A stretch of DNA of 64,000 bases from JAYQKL01 sp049889535 (lineage in GTDB: Bacteria; Pseudomonadota; Alphaproteobacteria; RS24), in assembly GCA_049889535.1 (NCBI GenBank), contig JBMHDF010000002.1:1-64000 (forward strand), read 5' to 3'. Positions 25,249-33,438 of this stretch are shown here, in pieces. Position 1 is the first letter of the stretch. Each line of letters starts with the position of its first letter. Position numbers and translations under genes: made by a program. The notes below the pieces were generated by a model. That model was not told where the DNA came from and did not search any database. It worked only from the letters and a program-made list of their open reading frames with translations.

Positions 25249-26153
25249 CAGAGCGAATATCAGATACGCAAAACCTCACAGACAGGCCGTGTAACAAGCC
25301 ATGTCGTAGCGCGCTTTATATGCCAGGCAGCCATGAACGCGCTTTGGAAAAAGCCAAAAACCTAGCGGCTGATATTATCATATTTGATTTAGAGGATGCG
25401 GTGGCGCCAGATGCAAAAGAGGCGGCGCGCGCGCAGGTTTGTGAGACCCTCGCATTGGGGGGGTATGGTGCGCGCATGCTGGTGGTGCGCGTGAATGCAC
25501 TTGAAACCCAATGGGGCATGGATGATGTGCTGGCTCTCATGCCGCATCAGCCTGACGCGATTTTATTGCCCAAAGTTAATACGGCTGATGATGTGTTGAA
25601 GCTTGCGCGCCATCTCCCGCAATCTATTGATATTTGGGCGATGATAGAGACCCCGCAAGCGGTTTTAAACGCACCTGAAATCGCCGCAACCACCCATCAA
25701 GCGCCGCTCAAAGCTTTGGTTTTTGGTTCTAATGATTTGTTGAAAGACATGCGTGCGCAATATCAAGCTGACCGCGCGCCGCTCGCATTTGCCATGAGTC
25801 AAATGGTGCTGGCGGCACGAGCTTATAATCTTTTGGCACTTGATGGTGTTTTTAACGATATTGAAGATGGTGCGGGCCTGCAAAATGAATGCGCGCAGGG
25901 GGCGGCCTTTGGCTTTGATGGTAAAACGCTGATACATCCTAATCAGCTTGAAGTGACGAATCGCGTTTTTGCCCCATCTGAAGATGATATTGCCGAAGCG
26001 AAAGCCATTATTGCGGCCTTTGAACAGGCTGAAAATATTGGTGCGGCAGTGCTGAAAGTGAACGGGAAAATGGTAGAAATTCTGCATTACCACCGCGCAT
26101 TGCAGCTCATCGCCCTAGCTAATCAGATAGCTGATGGGCAAAAAATGGATTAA
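25242..26153 (+). CDS. CitE-like CoA-ester lyase (HpcH/HpaI aldolase family)
   Basis: Soluble TIM-barrel protein of about 303 residues, related to the citrate lyase beta subunit, malyl-CoA/methylmalyl-CoA lyase and malyl-CoA thioesterase. Visible blocks are RSALYMPGSHERALEKA, DIIIFDLEDAVAPDAK (with the metal-site Asp/Glu), LLPKVN, MIETPQAVL (metal Glu) and the C-terminal GKTLIHPNQ. No citrate lyase alpha or gamma genes lie nearby, so a role in citrate fermentation is unlikely. A malyl-CoA lyase or thioesterase, or citramalyl-CoA lyase, is more likely but not decided. It lies 90 bases before sdhC. The start is ambiguous because of the overlapping 11-bp repeats; 25242 or 25245 are the in-frame candidates. 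Confidence 0.85.
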   Translation: MMPERISDTQNLTDRPCNKPCRSALYMPGSHERALEKAKNLAADIIIFDLEDAVAPDAKEAARAQVCETLALGGYGARMLVVRVNALETQWGMDDVLALMPHQPDAILLPKVNTADDVLKLARHLPQSIDIWAMIETPQAVLNAPEIAATTHQAPLKALVFGSNDLLKDMRAQYQADRAPLAFAMSQMVLAARAYNLLALDGVFNDIEDGAGLQNECAQGAAFGFDGKTLIHPNQLEVTNRVFAPSEDDIAEAKAIIAAFEQAENIGAAVLKVNGKMVEILHYHRALQLIALANQIADGQKMD

Positions 26154-26243
26154 AATGCGCTAACTGCGGCACCTTAACGCAGGCTAATTAATGACAGTTC
26201 GCTCAAGAAAGTTTATAAAAAGCTAATTATTAAAGGTTGTATT

Positions 26244-26654
26244 ATGTCTGAAAAATCACAACAAATTGGAGCGCGGCCGCTTTCGCCGCATATCCAAATT
26301 TATCGCTGGACACTAACAATGGCGCTGTCGATTTTGCATCGGGCAACGGGGATTGCTCTTTATGCGGGTACGGCGCTTTTGGTCTGGTGGCTGATGGCTG
26401 TTGCTGCAGGGCCTGAGGCTTATGCGCAAGTGCAGTCAGTCGGGACGGCATGGTATGGTCGCCTGGTTTTATTTGGCTATACATGGGCCTTATTCCACCA
26501 CATGTTTGGCGGCATTCGCCATTTTGTTTGGGATACAGGTCGTGGGTTTGACCTCGTGAATGTTGAACGCTTAGCCCGGTTCACGGCATTTATGCCCTTG
26601 CTTTTAACTGTCATCACATGGGTTGTGGCTTATAAATTTATGGGGGCATTCTAA
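26244..26654 (+). CDS. sdhC: Succinate dehydrogenase cytochrome b556 subunit
   Basis: Membrane anchor of complex II, binding haem b and quinone with SdhD. The 136-residue product begins RPLSPHIQIYRW, followed by SILHRATGIALY, the classic SdhC signature with quinone-site Ser and Arg; the haem-ligand His lies in FHHMFGGIRHFVWD. There are three membrane helices. A ribosome site (AAAGGT) precedes the ATG. The stop overlaps the sdhD start by one base. Confidence 0.97.
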   Translation: MSEKSQQIGARPLSPHIQIYRWTLTMALSILHRATGIALYAGTALLVWWLMAVAAGPEAYAQVQSVGTAWYGRLVLFGYTWALFHHMFGGIRHFVWDTGRGFDLVNVERLARFTAFMPLLLTVITWVVAYKFMGAF

Positions 26655-27034
26655 TGACTGATATGCGCACGCCTCTTTCCCGTGTTCGTGGGCTTGGTTC
26701 TGCGAAAAAGGGGACGGAACATTTTTGGCTGCAGCGTGTGACCGCGATTGCCAATATCCCGTTAACACTATTCTTCTTAGCTAGCCTTGTGGCGCATAGT
26801 GGCGCCGACTATCAGGCAGTCGTGGCTTATTTTAGTCACCCAATTGTTGCCGTTATAATGTTGCTGCTGATTTTAAGTGCCATTTGGCACGCAAAACTTG
26901 GTTTGCAAACTGTCATTGAGGACTATGTTCATGGTGAGGCTCAAAAGCTGACCGCAATTGTCCTGAATAATTTTTTCACCTTGATTGTCGGAATTGCGAG
27001 CATTTTAGCAATTATAAAACTTGCTCTCGCGTAA
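26654..27034 (+). CDS. sdhD: Succinate dehydrogenase membrane anchor SdhD
   Basis: Second anchor subunit of complex II, 126 residues with three membrane helices. It starts RTPLSRVRGLGSAKKGTEHFW, typical for alphaproteobacterial SdhD, and carries the haem/quinone-side region WHAKLGLQTVIEDYVHG. It overlaps sdhC by one base (TAATG) and precedes sdhA by 26 bases. Confidence 0.96.
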   Translation: MTDMRTPLSRVRGLGSAKKGTEHFWLQRVTAIANIPLTLFFLASLVAHSGADYQAVVAYFSHPIVAVIMLLLILSAIWHAKLGLQTVIEDYVHGEAQKLTAIVLNNFFTLIVGIASILAIIKLALA

Positions 27035-27060
27035 CAGTCGTCTTGATAAGAGAAAGATAA

Positions 27061-28863
27061 GTGAATATGACTGCGTATGAATTTACTGATCACCATTTTG
27101 ATGTTGTCGTCGTTGGTGCCGGCGGGTCTGGTTTAAGAGCCGCTCTTGGTGCTGCTGAACGCGGGTTAAAAACCGCCTGTATTTCAAAAGTGTTTCCAAC
27201 CCGTTCTCACACTGTGGCGGCGCAAGGTGGCATTTCTGCGGCTTTGGGCAATATGGGTGACGATGATTGGCGCTGGCACATGTATGACACGGTCAAAGGG
27301 TCAGACTGGCTTGGTGACCAAGACGCAATTGAATATTTGTGCCGCAACGCACCCGAAGCTGTTTATGAGCTTGAGCATTTTGGTGTGCCGTTTTCACGCA
27401 CCGAAGAAGGCAAAATTTACCAGCGCCCCTTTGGCGGCATGACCACAAATTTTGGTGAAGGTATCGCGCAGCGCACTTGTGCGGCAGCTGACCGTACAGG
27501 GCATGCGATTTTGCATACGCTTTATGGGCAGTCTTTGCGCCATGAAACCGAATTTTTTATTGAATATTTTGCCCTCGACTTATTGATGGATGATGAGGGT
27601 CGTTGTGTGGGCGTGACAGCCCTTTGCATGGCTGATGGCTCATTGCACCGTTTCCGTGCGCATCAAACAATTTTGGCGACAGGCGGCTATGGCCGTGCTT
27701 ATTTCTCGGCTACCTCCGCGCATACTTGCACAGGGGATGGCTCGGCAATGGTATCACGCGCGGGTCTGCCGCTTCAGGATATGGAATTTGTCCAATTTCA
27801 TCCAACGGGGATTTATGGCGCGGGTTGTTTGATTACAGAAGGCTCACGTGGTGAAGGCGGTATTTTAATTAACTCTGAGGGCGAGCGTTTTATGGAACGG
27901 TATGCGCCATCAGCAAAAGATTTGGCCTCACGAGATGTGGTGTCGCGTTCCATGACGATTGAAATTCGCGAAGGACGGGGTGTGGGTCCAAATAATGACC
28001 ATATTTATTTGCACCTTGATCATTTGGACCCCGATGTATTGGCGGAGCGCCTGCCGGGCATTTCAGAAAGCGCGCGTATTTTCGCAGGCGTTGATGTTAC
28101 TAAAGAGCCAATTCCGGTTCTGCCAACCGTGCATTATAATATGGGGGGTATTCCAACCAATTATCATGGCGAAGTTTTAAACCCGAGTGACAAAGATCCG
28201 GAGCGGACGGTGCCAGGCCTGATGGCGATTGGTGAGGCTGCATGCGTATCTGTGCATGGCGCCAATCGTTTGGGATCAAACTCCCTGATTGACCTTGTTG
28301 TCTTTGGTCGCGCGTCAGCTATTCGTGCGGCTGAATTGGTAACACCTGGTGAAAGCCATGCTGATATTGGCGCAAATGCAGGTCAAGATGCGCTTGACCG
28401 GCTTGACCATTTCCGCCATGCGGACGGCAATACACCAACCTCAGAATTGCGCCTTGAAATGCAACGCACCATGCAGGAAAACTGCGCCGTTTTCAGAACG
28501 GGTGAGGTTTTGGAAGAAGGGTGCCAGCGCATGTCTAAAGTTGTTGAGGGCATGTCGGATATTTCTGTTTCAGACCGTTCATTGGTTTGGAACTCAGACC
28601 TGATTGAAACGCTTGAGTTTGACAATCTGGTCGTGCAGGCCGTGGCGACAGTTGAGGGCGCGAATGCGCGTAAAGAAAGCCGTGGCGGCCATGCGCGCGA
28701 AGATTTCCCAGAGCGCGATGATGCGGATTGGATGAAACATACTTTGGCTTGGGTCAGCGATACTCGCAAAGGCGGCAAAGCGACCATTGGCTATCGTGAT
28801 GTCCATAATTTCACCTTGACCAATGAGGTGAGCTATATTGAACCAAAAGCACGCGTTTACTAG
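27061..28863 (+). CDS. sdhA: Succinate dehydrogenase flavoprotein subunit
   Basis: Catalytic subunit of complex II, oxidising succinate to fumarate. It has 600 residues: FAD-binding VVVGAGGSGLRAALGAAERG, the covalent-FAD His in PTRSHTVAAQGG (about residue 50), the substrate region VQFHPTGIYGAGCL, VHGANRLGSNSL, and the C-terminal SRGGHAREDFPERDD. The GTG at 27061 has AGAGAAAG at good distance; an ATG two codons later is possible. It lies between sdhD and sdhB in the usual CDAB order. Confidence 0.98.
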   Translation: MNMTAYEFTDHHFDVVVVGAGGSGLRAALGAAERGLKTACISKVFPTRSHTVAAQGGISAALGNMGDDDWRWHMYDTVKGSDWLGDQDAIEYLCRNAPEAVYELEHFGVPFSRTEEGKIYQRPFGGMTTNFGEGIAQRTCAAADRTGHAILHTLYGQSLRHETEFFIEYFALDLLMDDEGRCVGVTALCMADGSLHRFRAHQTILATGGYGRAYFSATSAHTCTGDGSAMVSRAGLPLQDMEFVQFHPTGIYGAGCLITEGSRGEGGILINSEGERFMERYAPSAKDLASRDVVSRSMTIEIREGRGVGPNNDHIYLHLDHLDPDVLAERLPGISESARIFAGVDVTKEPIPVLPTVHYNMGGIPTNYHGEVLNPSDKDPERTVPGLMAIGEAACVSVHGANRLGSNSLIDLVVFGRASAIRAAELVTPGESHADIGANAGQDALDRLDHFRHADGNTPTSELRLEMQRTMQENCAVFRTGEVLEEGCQRMSKVVEGMSDISVSDRSLVWNSDLIETLEFDNLVVQAVATVEGANARKESRGGHAREDFPERDDADWMKHTLAWVSDTRKGGKATIGYRDVHNFTLTNEVSYIEPKARVY

Positions 28864-28877
28864 TAAAGAGAAAAGAA

Positions 28878-29657
28878 ATGGTTGAAATTGCTCTCCCTAA
28901 AAATTCCAGAATAAATAAAGGCGTCTCACATAAAGCCGAAGGTGACTTGCAGGCGCCGCGCACAGTTGAGGTCTATCGCTGGAACCCCGATGACCCGGAT
29001 AATCCGCGTATTGATAGTTATGAAATTGATACCCAAGATTGCGGGCCAATGGTGCTTGATGCCTTGATTAAAATTAAAAACGAAGTGGACCCGACTTTGA
29101 CTTTCCGTCGTTCTTGCCGTGAGGGGATTTGCGGGTCTTGCGCGATGAATATTGATGGCCAAAACACACTGGCTTGTACTAAAGGCATTGATGAGGTTAA
29201 AGGCAATATTAAGATTTATCCTCTGCCTCATATGCCCGTGATTAAAGATTTGGTACCGGATTTATCCAATCTTTATGCGCAATATCAATCGATTGAGCCA
29301 TGGTTAAAAACAGATACGCCAGAACCAGAGGGCGAGTGGAAGCAATCGCGTGAGGACCGCGAAAAGCTTGATGGTTTATATGAGTGTATTTTATGTGCCT
29401 GCTGCTCAACCTCTTGCCCAAGCTATTGGTGGAATTCCGATAAATATCTTGGCCCTGCGGTTTTATTGCAGGCCTATCGCTGGTTAGCAGACAGCCGTGA
29501 TGAGAAAACCGGCGAGCGGCTAGACGATTTGGAGGACCCGTTCCGCGTTTATCGCTGCCACACAATCATGAATTGCGCAAAAGCTTGTCCGAAAGGCCTG
29601 TCACCTGCGAAAGCGATTTCTGAAATCAAGAAAATGATGGTGACCAGAGAAGTCTAG
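28878..29657 (+). CDS. sdhB: Succinate dehydrogenase iron-sulfur subunit
   Basis: Electron-transfer subunit of complex II, 259 residues. The 2Fe-2S ligands are in CREGICGSCAMNIDGQNTLAC; the 4Fe-4S set is in CILCACCSTSCP and the 3Fe-4S set in CHTIMNCAKACPKGLSP. It follows sdhA by 14 bases and ends the operon. No clear terminator follows, and the 55-base gap to the next gene holds a possible Pho box. Confidence 0.98.
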   Translation: MVEIALPKNSRINKGVSHKAEGDLQAPRTVEVYRWNPDDPDNPRIDSYEIDTQDCGPMVLDALIKIKNEVDPTLTFRRSCREGICGSCAMNIDGQNTLACTKGIDEVKGNIKIYPLPHMPVIKDLVPDLSNLYAQYQSIEPWLKTDTPEPEGEWKQSREDREKLDGLYECILCACCSTSCPSYWWNSDKYLGPAVLLQAYRWLADSRDEKTGERLDDLEDPFRVYRCHTIMNCAKACPKGLSPAKAISEIKKMMVTREV

Positions 29658-29678
29658 CATGATTTCCTGACCGCCCGC

Positions 29679-29696
29679 TTTTCACATATTTGTCAC
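29679..29696 (+). promoter_or_regulatory. Candidate PhoB box before arsC-aqpS
   Basis: TTTTCAC and TTGTCAC are separated by ATAT, giving the 7+4+7 layout and 11-bp period of a Pho box (consensus half-site CTGTCAT). The second half-site differs from the consensus at the first and last base. It lies 22 bases before the arsC ATG. This is a match by eye; a good -10 is not obvious. Confidence 0.4.
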
Positions 29697-29718
29697 AAAA
29701 CATGTTTAGAGGGTGAAT

Positions 29719-30144
29719 ATGAAAAATGTTCTATTCCTCTGCACAGGCAATAGCTGTCGCTCTATTATGGCAGAAGCCTATCTCAATCATATTGGCGATG
29801 GCCGGTTTAAAGCTTATTCGGCAGGGAGCGCGCCGACGGGTAATGTGCACCCTATGGCCATAAAAACGCTGGAAAATGAAGGTTTAACCACGCCTTCTGC
29901 AAGGTCAAAAAGCTGGGACGAGTTTGCTGGCCTTCAGGCGCCCACAATGGATTTTATTATGACGGTTTGTGACAATGCGGCTGGCGAGGTCTGCCCGATT
30001 TGGCCAGGTCACCCAGCCACACACCATTGGCCATTTCCTGACCCAGCAGCTTTTTTGGGCAATGCGGCGGATACCCAAGCGCATTTTGAAGAAGTTTTTG
30101 GCCTTATTAAACAGCGTATCCATGAATTTGTGGGGCGCCCATGA
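29719..30144 (+). CDS. arsC: Arsenate reductase, LMW-phosphatase (thioredoxin) type
   Basis: Soluble 141-residue protein of the low-molecular-weight tyrosine phosphatase fold. The P-loop is CTGNSCRS (first Cys near residue 8), and the later CDNAAGEVCP supplies the two further cysteines used for intramolecular disulfide relay in pI258-type ArsC; the following WPGHPATHHWPFPDPA is also typical of ArsC rather than of phosphatases. The ATG at 29719 has AGAGGG five bases upstream; a GTG at 29713 overlaps that site. It overlaps the aquaporin gene by four bases (ATGA). There is no arsR, arsB or acr3 in the window. It reduces arsenate to arsenite, assuming the family role holds. Confidence 0.9.
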   Translation: MKNVLFLCTGNSCRSIMAEAYLNHIGDGRFKAYSAGSAPTGNVHPMAIKTLENEGLTTPSARSKSWDEFAGLQAPTMDFIMTVCDNAAGEVCPIWPGHPATHHWPFPDPAAFLGNAADTQAHFEEVFGLIKQRIHEFVGRP

Positions 30145-30803
30145 CAAACTTACGTGCCTTAATTTCAGAAGCACTTGGTACATTGCTGCTGGTATGTGTG
30201 GTTGTTGGGTCAGGTATTATGGCGCAAAACCTGTCTGGCGGAAATAATGGTGTCGCGCTTTTGGGAAATACGCTGGCAACGGGTGCAATCCTCTATGTTT
30301 TAATCACGATTTTGGCACCGCTTTCAGGCGCGCATTTCAATCCGGCGGTTAGCTTTGTGTTTTTTTTGCGCGGCGAGTTAAAAGCCTCATGGTTGCTTTT
30401 GTTTATTATCGTGCAGCTCTTAGGTGGCATGGCTGGCACAATGTTGGCGCATGTGATGTTTGAGCTACCCCCCCTTACGCCCTCATTGAATATTCGGCAA
30501 GGAAGCGGGCAATTTATTGCCGAAGCGGTGGCTAGTTTTGGATTGGTTTTGACTATTTTAGGCGGTGTACGCTGGCGCCCTGATGCAATACCCGCTTTGG
30601 TGGGTTTATATATTACGGCTGGATATTGGTTTACGGCCTCAACAAGTTTTGCCAATCCTGCTGTGACTTTAGCGCGGGGTTTTACAGATAGTTTTTCCGG
30701 TATTCGGCCAATTGATATGCCAAGCTTTTGGGTGGCACAATTTTTAGGCGCGTTATTGGCTTGGTTTCTGGCACGCTTTTTATTCTCGCCATCTTCTGAT
30801 TAG
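30141..30803 (+). CDS. aqpS: Aquaporin/MIP channel, probable AqpS-type arsenite channel
   Basis: Major intrinsic protein of 220 residues with six membrane helices. Both half-helix motifs are present, in SGAHFNPAVS (about residue 65) and SFANPAVTLAR (about 175), the second with the selectivity-filter Arg. Translational coupling to arsC mirrors the Sinorhizobium meliloti arsenic operon, where AqpS lets arsenite flow out after ArsC reduction; fused AqpS-ArsC proteins are also known as far as I recall. On sequence alone a water channel cannot be excluded; the arsenite assignment rests on the neighbour. Confidence 0.85.
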   Translation: MTNLRALISEALGTLLLVCVVVGSGIMAQNLSGGNNGVALLGNTLATGAILYVLITILAPLSGAHFNPAVSFVFFLRGELKASWLLLFIIVQLLGGMAGTMLAHVMFELPPLTPSLNIRQGSGQFIAEAVASFGLVLTILGGVRWRPDAIPALVGLYITAGYWFTASTSFANPAVTLARGFTDSFSGIRPIDMPSFWVAQFLGALLAWFLARFLFSPSSD

Positions 30804-30843
30804 ATTTGCCAATATCGTTTGATGGGCGTGACACTTGTTCTGT

Positions 30844-30866
30844 AAAGGTTTTGTGATAAAACCTTT
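30844..30866 (+). terminator. Hairpin with T-run between aqpS and zapE
   Basis: AAAGGTTTT pairs perfectly with AAAACCTTT around GTGAT, and T5 ends one base before the zapE ATG. It looks like a weak intrinsic terminator for aqpS, but it occupies exactly where a zapE ribosome site should be. Confidence 0.5.
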
Positions 30867-30868
30867 TT

Positions 30869-31999
30869 ATGTCTGAGCAGGTAAAAACACCGATTGCAAA
30901 ATATGAAAGTCTCATTGAGGCTGAGAATTTACGCGGTGATGATGCGCAATATTTGGTCGCGCAGGCGCTCACGGATTTACATATTGCTTTAAAAAAACCG
31001 CCCATTAATTTTTGGCAAAAGCTTTTAGGTCGTAGGTTTGAGCCAGTGCGCGGCCTTTATATTTATGGTGGTGTTGGGCGCGGAAAATCAATGCTGATGG
31101 ATTTGTTTTTTGATGATGCGCCTGTATCCAAAAAGCGCCGCGTGCATTTTCATGCTTTTATGCAGGAAACACATGAGCGGATTTTTAATTATCGGCAGGC
31201 TTTGAAAGCAGGGCAGGTAAAGGGTGATGACCCGATCCCGCCAGTTGCGAGTCAAATCGCAGCAACAGCCAGTCTATTATGTTTTGATGAGTTTCAGGTA
31301 AAAGATATTGCCGATGCGTCTATTTTGGGTCGGCTGTTTACGGCTTTGATAGAGCGCGGTGTGACCATCGTCGCCACCTCCAACCGTCCGCCTGAGGATT
31401 TATATTTGGGGGGGTTAAATCGACAGCGTTTCTTGCCCTTTATAGATTTTTTAAAATCCCAACTGGATATTTTATTGCTTGATAGTGAAACAGATTACCG
31501 TTTAGCGCGGTTGATGGGGCAGCCAGTATGGGTCACGCCGATAGGTCCAAAGGCGCGCGGTTTTTTGGATGAGCGTATGGCGATGTTGACCAATGGGGCG
31601 GAGGTCACGCGTGATTTTTTTGAGGTAAAAGGGCGGCAAATAGCTGTGCCAGCTTGCGCTGATGGCGTGGCGCGGTTTCAGTTTACCGATTTATGCGCTA
31701 CCAATCTTGGGGCTGGTGATTATTTGGTGCTGGCGCAAAAATTTCATACGATTTTAATTGATAATATCCCGCGCCTGTCGCCGGAAAAACGTAATGAAGC
31801 AATACGTTTCGTTAACCTGATTGACGCGCTTTATGAACATAAGGTCAAATTATTGGCCAGCAGTGATGATGTGCCGAGCAATCTTTACCCTTCAGGTGAC
31901 AGTGCTTTTGAGTTCCAAAGAACAGTGTCCCGTTTGATGGAAATGCAATCAGAAGAATATTTATCTCTTTCCCATTCTCCTGCTGAGACGATTTCATAG
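30869..31999 (+). CDS. zapE: Cell division ATPase ZapE (AFG1 family)
   Basis: P-loop ATPase of 376 residues related to yeast AFG1; in E. coli ZapE acts at the constricting Z-ring. Walker A is GGVGRGKSMLMDLFFD, Walker B is LLCFDEFQVKDIADA, and the sensor region is VATSNRPPEDLYLGGLNRQRFLPF. The length is normal. The ATG sits at the foot of a hairpin with no Shine-Dalgarno, so translation may be inefficient or start from another transcript. It precedes mdh by 96 bases; zapE-mdh-sucC order is common in the class. Confidence 0.93.
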   Translation: MSEQVKTPIAKYESLIEAENLRGDDAQYLVAQALTDLHIALKKPPINFWQKLLGRRFEPVRGLYIYGGVGRGKSMLMDLFFDDAPVSKKRRVHFHAFMQETHERIFNYRQALKAGQVKGDDPIPPVASQIAATASLLCFDEFQVKDIADASILGRLFTALIERGVTIVATSNRPPEDLYLGGLNRQRFLPFIDFLKSQLDILLLDSETDYRLARLMGQPVWVTPIGPKARGFLDERMAMLTNGAEVTRDFFEVKGRQIAVPACADGVARFQFTDLCATNLGAGDYLVLAQKFHTILIDNIPRLSPEKRNEAIRFVNLIDALYEHKVKLLASSDDVPSNLYPSGDSAFEFQRTVSRLMEMQSEEYLSLSHSPAETIS

Positions 32000-32095
32000 C
32001 CATTGGTGGTTCAGTTTCTGGGTGCTTGCCTTTTTTGTCATTTCGCGCTAGTGACAGGCAAGGTTTTTTCAATTTAAACATGCTGGAGAAAAACT

Positions 32096-33058
32096 ATGGC
32101 ACGTAAAAAAATTGCCCTTATTGGTGGCGGCCAAATTGGTGGCACATTGGCGCATCTTGCTGGTTTGAAAGAGTTAGGTGATGTGGTCATTTTCGATATT
32201 GTTGATGGAATTCCACAAGGTAAAGCGCTTGATTTGGCGGAATCTTCACCTGTGAGCCATTTTGATGCCAGCTTAAAAGGCACGAAATCTTATTCTGGGA
32301 TTAAAGGTGCTGATGTGGTGATTGTGACGGCTGGTGTGCCGCGTAAGCCGGGTATGAGCCGTGATGATTTGCTGGATATTAATCTTAAAGTCATGCGTCA
32401 AGTCGGTGAGGGGATTAAAAAATATGCGCCAAATGCATTTGTGATTTGTATCACTAACCCGCTCGACGCTATGGTCTGGGCGCTGCAAAAAGCTTGTGGT
32501 TTACCCAAGAACAAAGTTGTTGGTATGGCGGGCGTGTTGGACTCGGCGCGTTTCCGTTATTTCCTCGCAGAGGCCATGAATGTGTCTGTTAAAGATGTCA
32601 CGGCATTTGTTTTGGGTGGGCATGGCGATACAATGGTGCCAAGCGTGCGCTATTCGACAGTTGCGGGTATTCCATTGCCTGATTTGGTGAAAATGAAATG
32701 GATTACACAAAAGAAGCTTGACGAGATTGTCCAGCGCACACGCGATGGCGGCGCTGAAATTGTTGGTTTGTTAAAAACTGGGTCGGCCTTTTATGCGCCT
32801 GCCGCTGCCGCGATTGAAATGGCGGAAAGCTATCTCAAAGACCAAAAGCGTGTTTTGCCTTGTGCCGCGCATTTGAATGGTCAATATGGCCAAAAAGGTC
32901 TTTATGTTGGGGTGCCGGTTGTGATTGGTGCCAAAGGGGTTGAGCGGATTGTTGAGGTGAAGCTTGACGCAAAAGAACGCGCTGGTTTCCGTAAATCTGT
33001 CAAGGCTGTGCAGGATTTGGTGACGGCCTGTAAAAAAATTGACCCGAAACTTAAATAA
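32096..33058 (+). CDS. mdh: Malate dehydrogenase
   Basis: NAD-dependent malate to oxaloacetate step of the TCA cycle. The 320-residue product is of the LDH-like MDH group typical of alphaproteobacteria: GGGQIGGTLAHL, AGVPRKPGMSRDDLL with the substrate Arg, TNPLDAMVW, and the catalytic His in LGGHGDTMVP. Ribosome site GGAGAAA lies before the ATG. It ends with a strong terminator, so it is separate from the suc operon. Confidence 0.98.
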   Translation: MARKKIALIGGGQIGGTLAHLAGLKELGDVVIFDIVDGIPQGKALDLAESSPVSHFDASLKGTKSYSGIKGADVVIVTAGVPRKPGMSRDDLLDINLKVMRQVGEGIKKYAPNAFVICITNPLDAMVWALQKACGLPKNKVVGMAGVLDSARFRYFLAEAMNVSVKDVTAFVLGGHGDTMVPSVRYSTVAGIPLPDLVKMKWITQKKLDEIVQRTRDGGAEIVGLLKTGSAFYAPAAAAIEMAESYLKDQKRVLPCAAHLNGQYGQKGLYVGVPVVIGAKGVERIVEVKLDAKERAGFRKSVKAVQDLVTACKKIDPKLK

Positions 33059-33097
33059 AACTTATTTAATAAGCGAAACCAAGCTTATTATCACTGT

Positions 33098-33137
33098 AAA
33101 AAAGGGCAGCACATTATAGGTGTGCTGCTTTTTTTTG
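33098..33137 (+). terminator. Intrinsic terminator of mdh
   Basis: GCAGCACA pairs with TGTGCTGC around a 7-base loop, preceded by an A-run and followed by T8. Confidence 0.93.
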
Positions 33138-33438
33138 TTTTTGTCGGTTTTTTTGGGGTTTTGTAGGCTTGCATGCGCTTTTTGGGCATAAAAAGCAACC
33201 CGTACTGGTTGACCCAGCGTGTCATTTGCCATTGAAAATAAACGGTTTTATAGGATTGGTAAATATACCTTCCAACCAAACCTTAATAAGTATTACTTAA
33301 TAATGCAAAAGCGTTTATTATAGAGAATAATAGTCTTTTTTTAATTTCCTTGTGCTGAAAATGTCTCAAATCTTTGGCGAAACCGCGTTATGTTAGGGCT
33401 AACTCATATTAATCCTTTTTTGAGTTCAGGAGAAAAAA
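33138..33438 (+). other. Non-coding spacer before sucC
   Basis: About 300 AT-rich bases between the mdh terminator and sucC. No credible gene, tRNA or known RNA is seen. It holds an imperfect palindrome with a possible -10 element (separate entry) and the sucC ribosome site CAGGAGAAAA just before 33439. It most likely carries the promoter of the sucCDAB-lpdA operon and a 5' leader. Confidence 0.6.
33283..33321 (+). promoter_or_regulatory. Palindrome and possible promoter of the suc operon
   Basis: TTAnnAAGTA-T-TACTTnnTAA spans 33283-33303. A TATTAT (five of six matches to the -10 consensus) lies at 33316-33321, 17 bases after TTACTT, which is a poor -35. A weak -35 overlapped by a dyad is the layout of a regulated promoter. 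Proposed by eye only. Confidence 0.3.

Noticed and set aside
33091..33279. Small minus-strand frame downstream of mdh
   Set aside because: It reads through the mdh terminator, has no ribosome site and no recognisable sequence.
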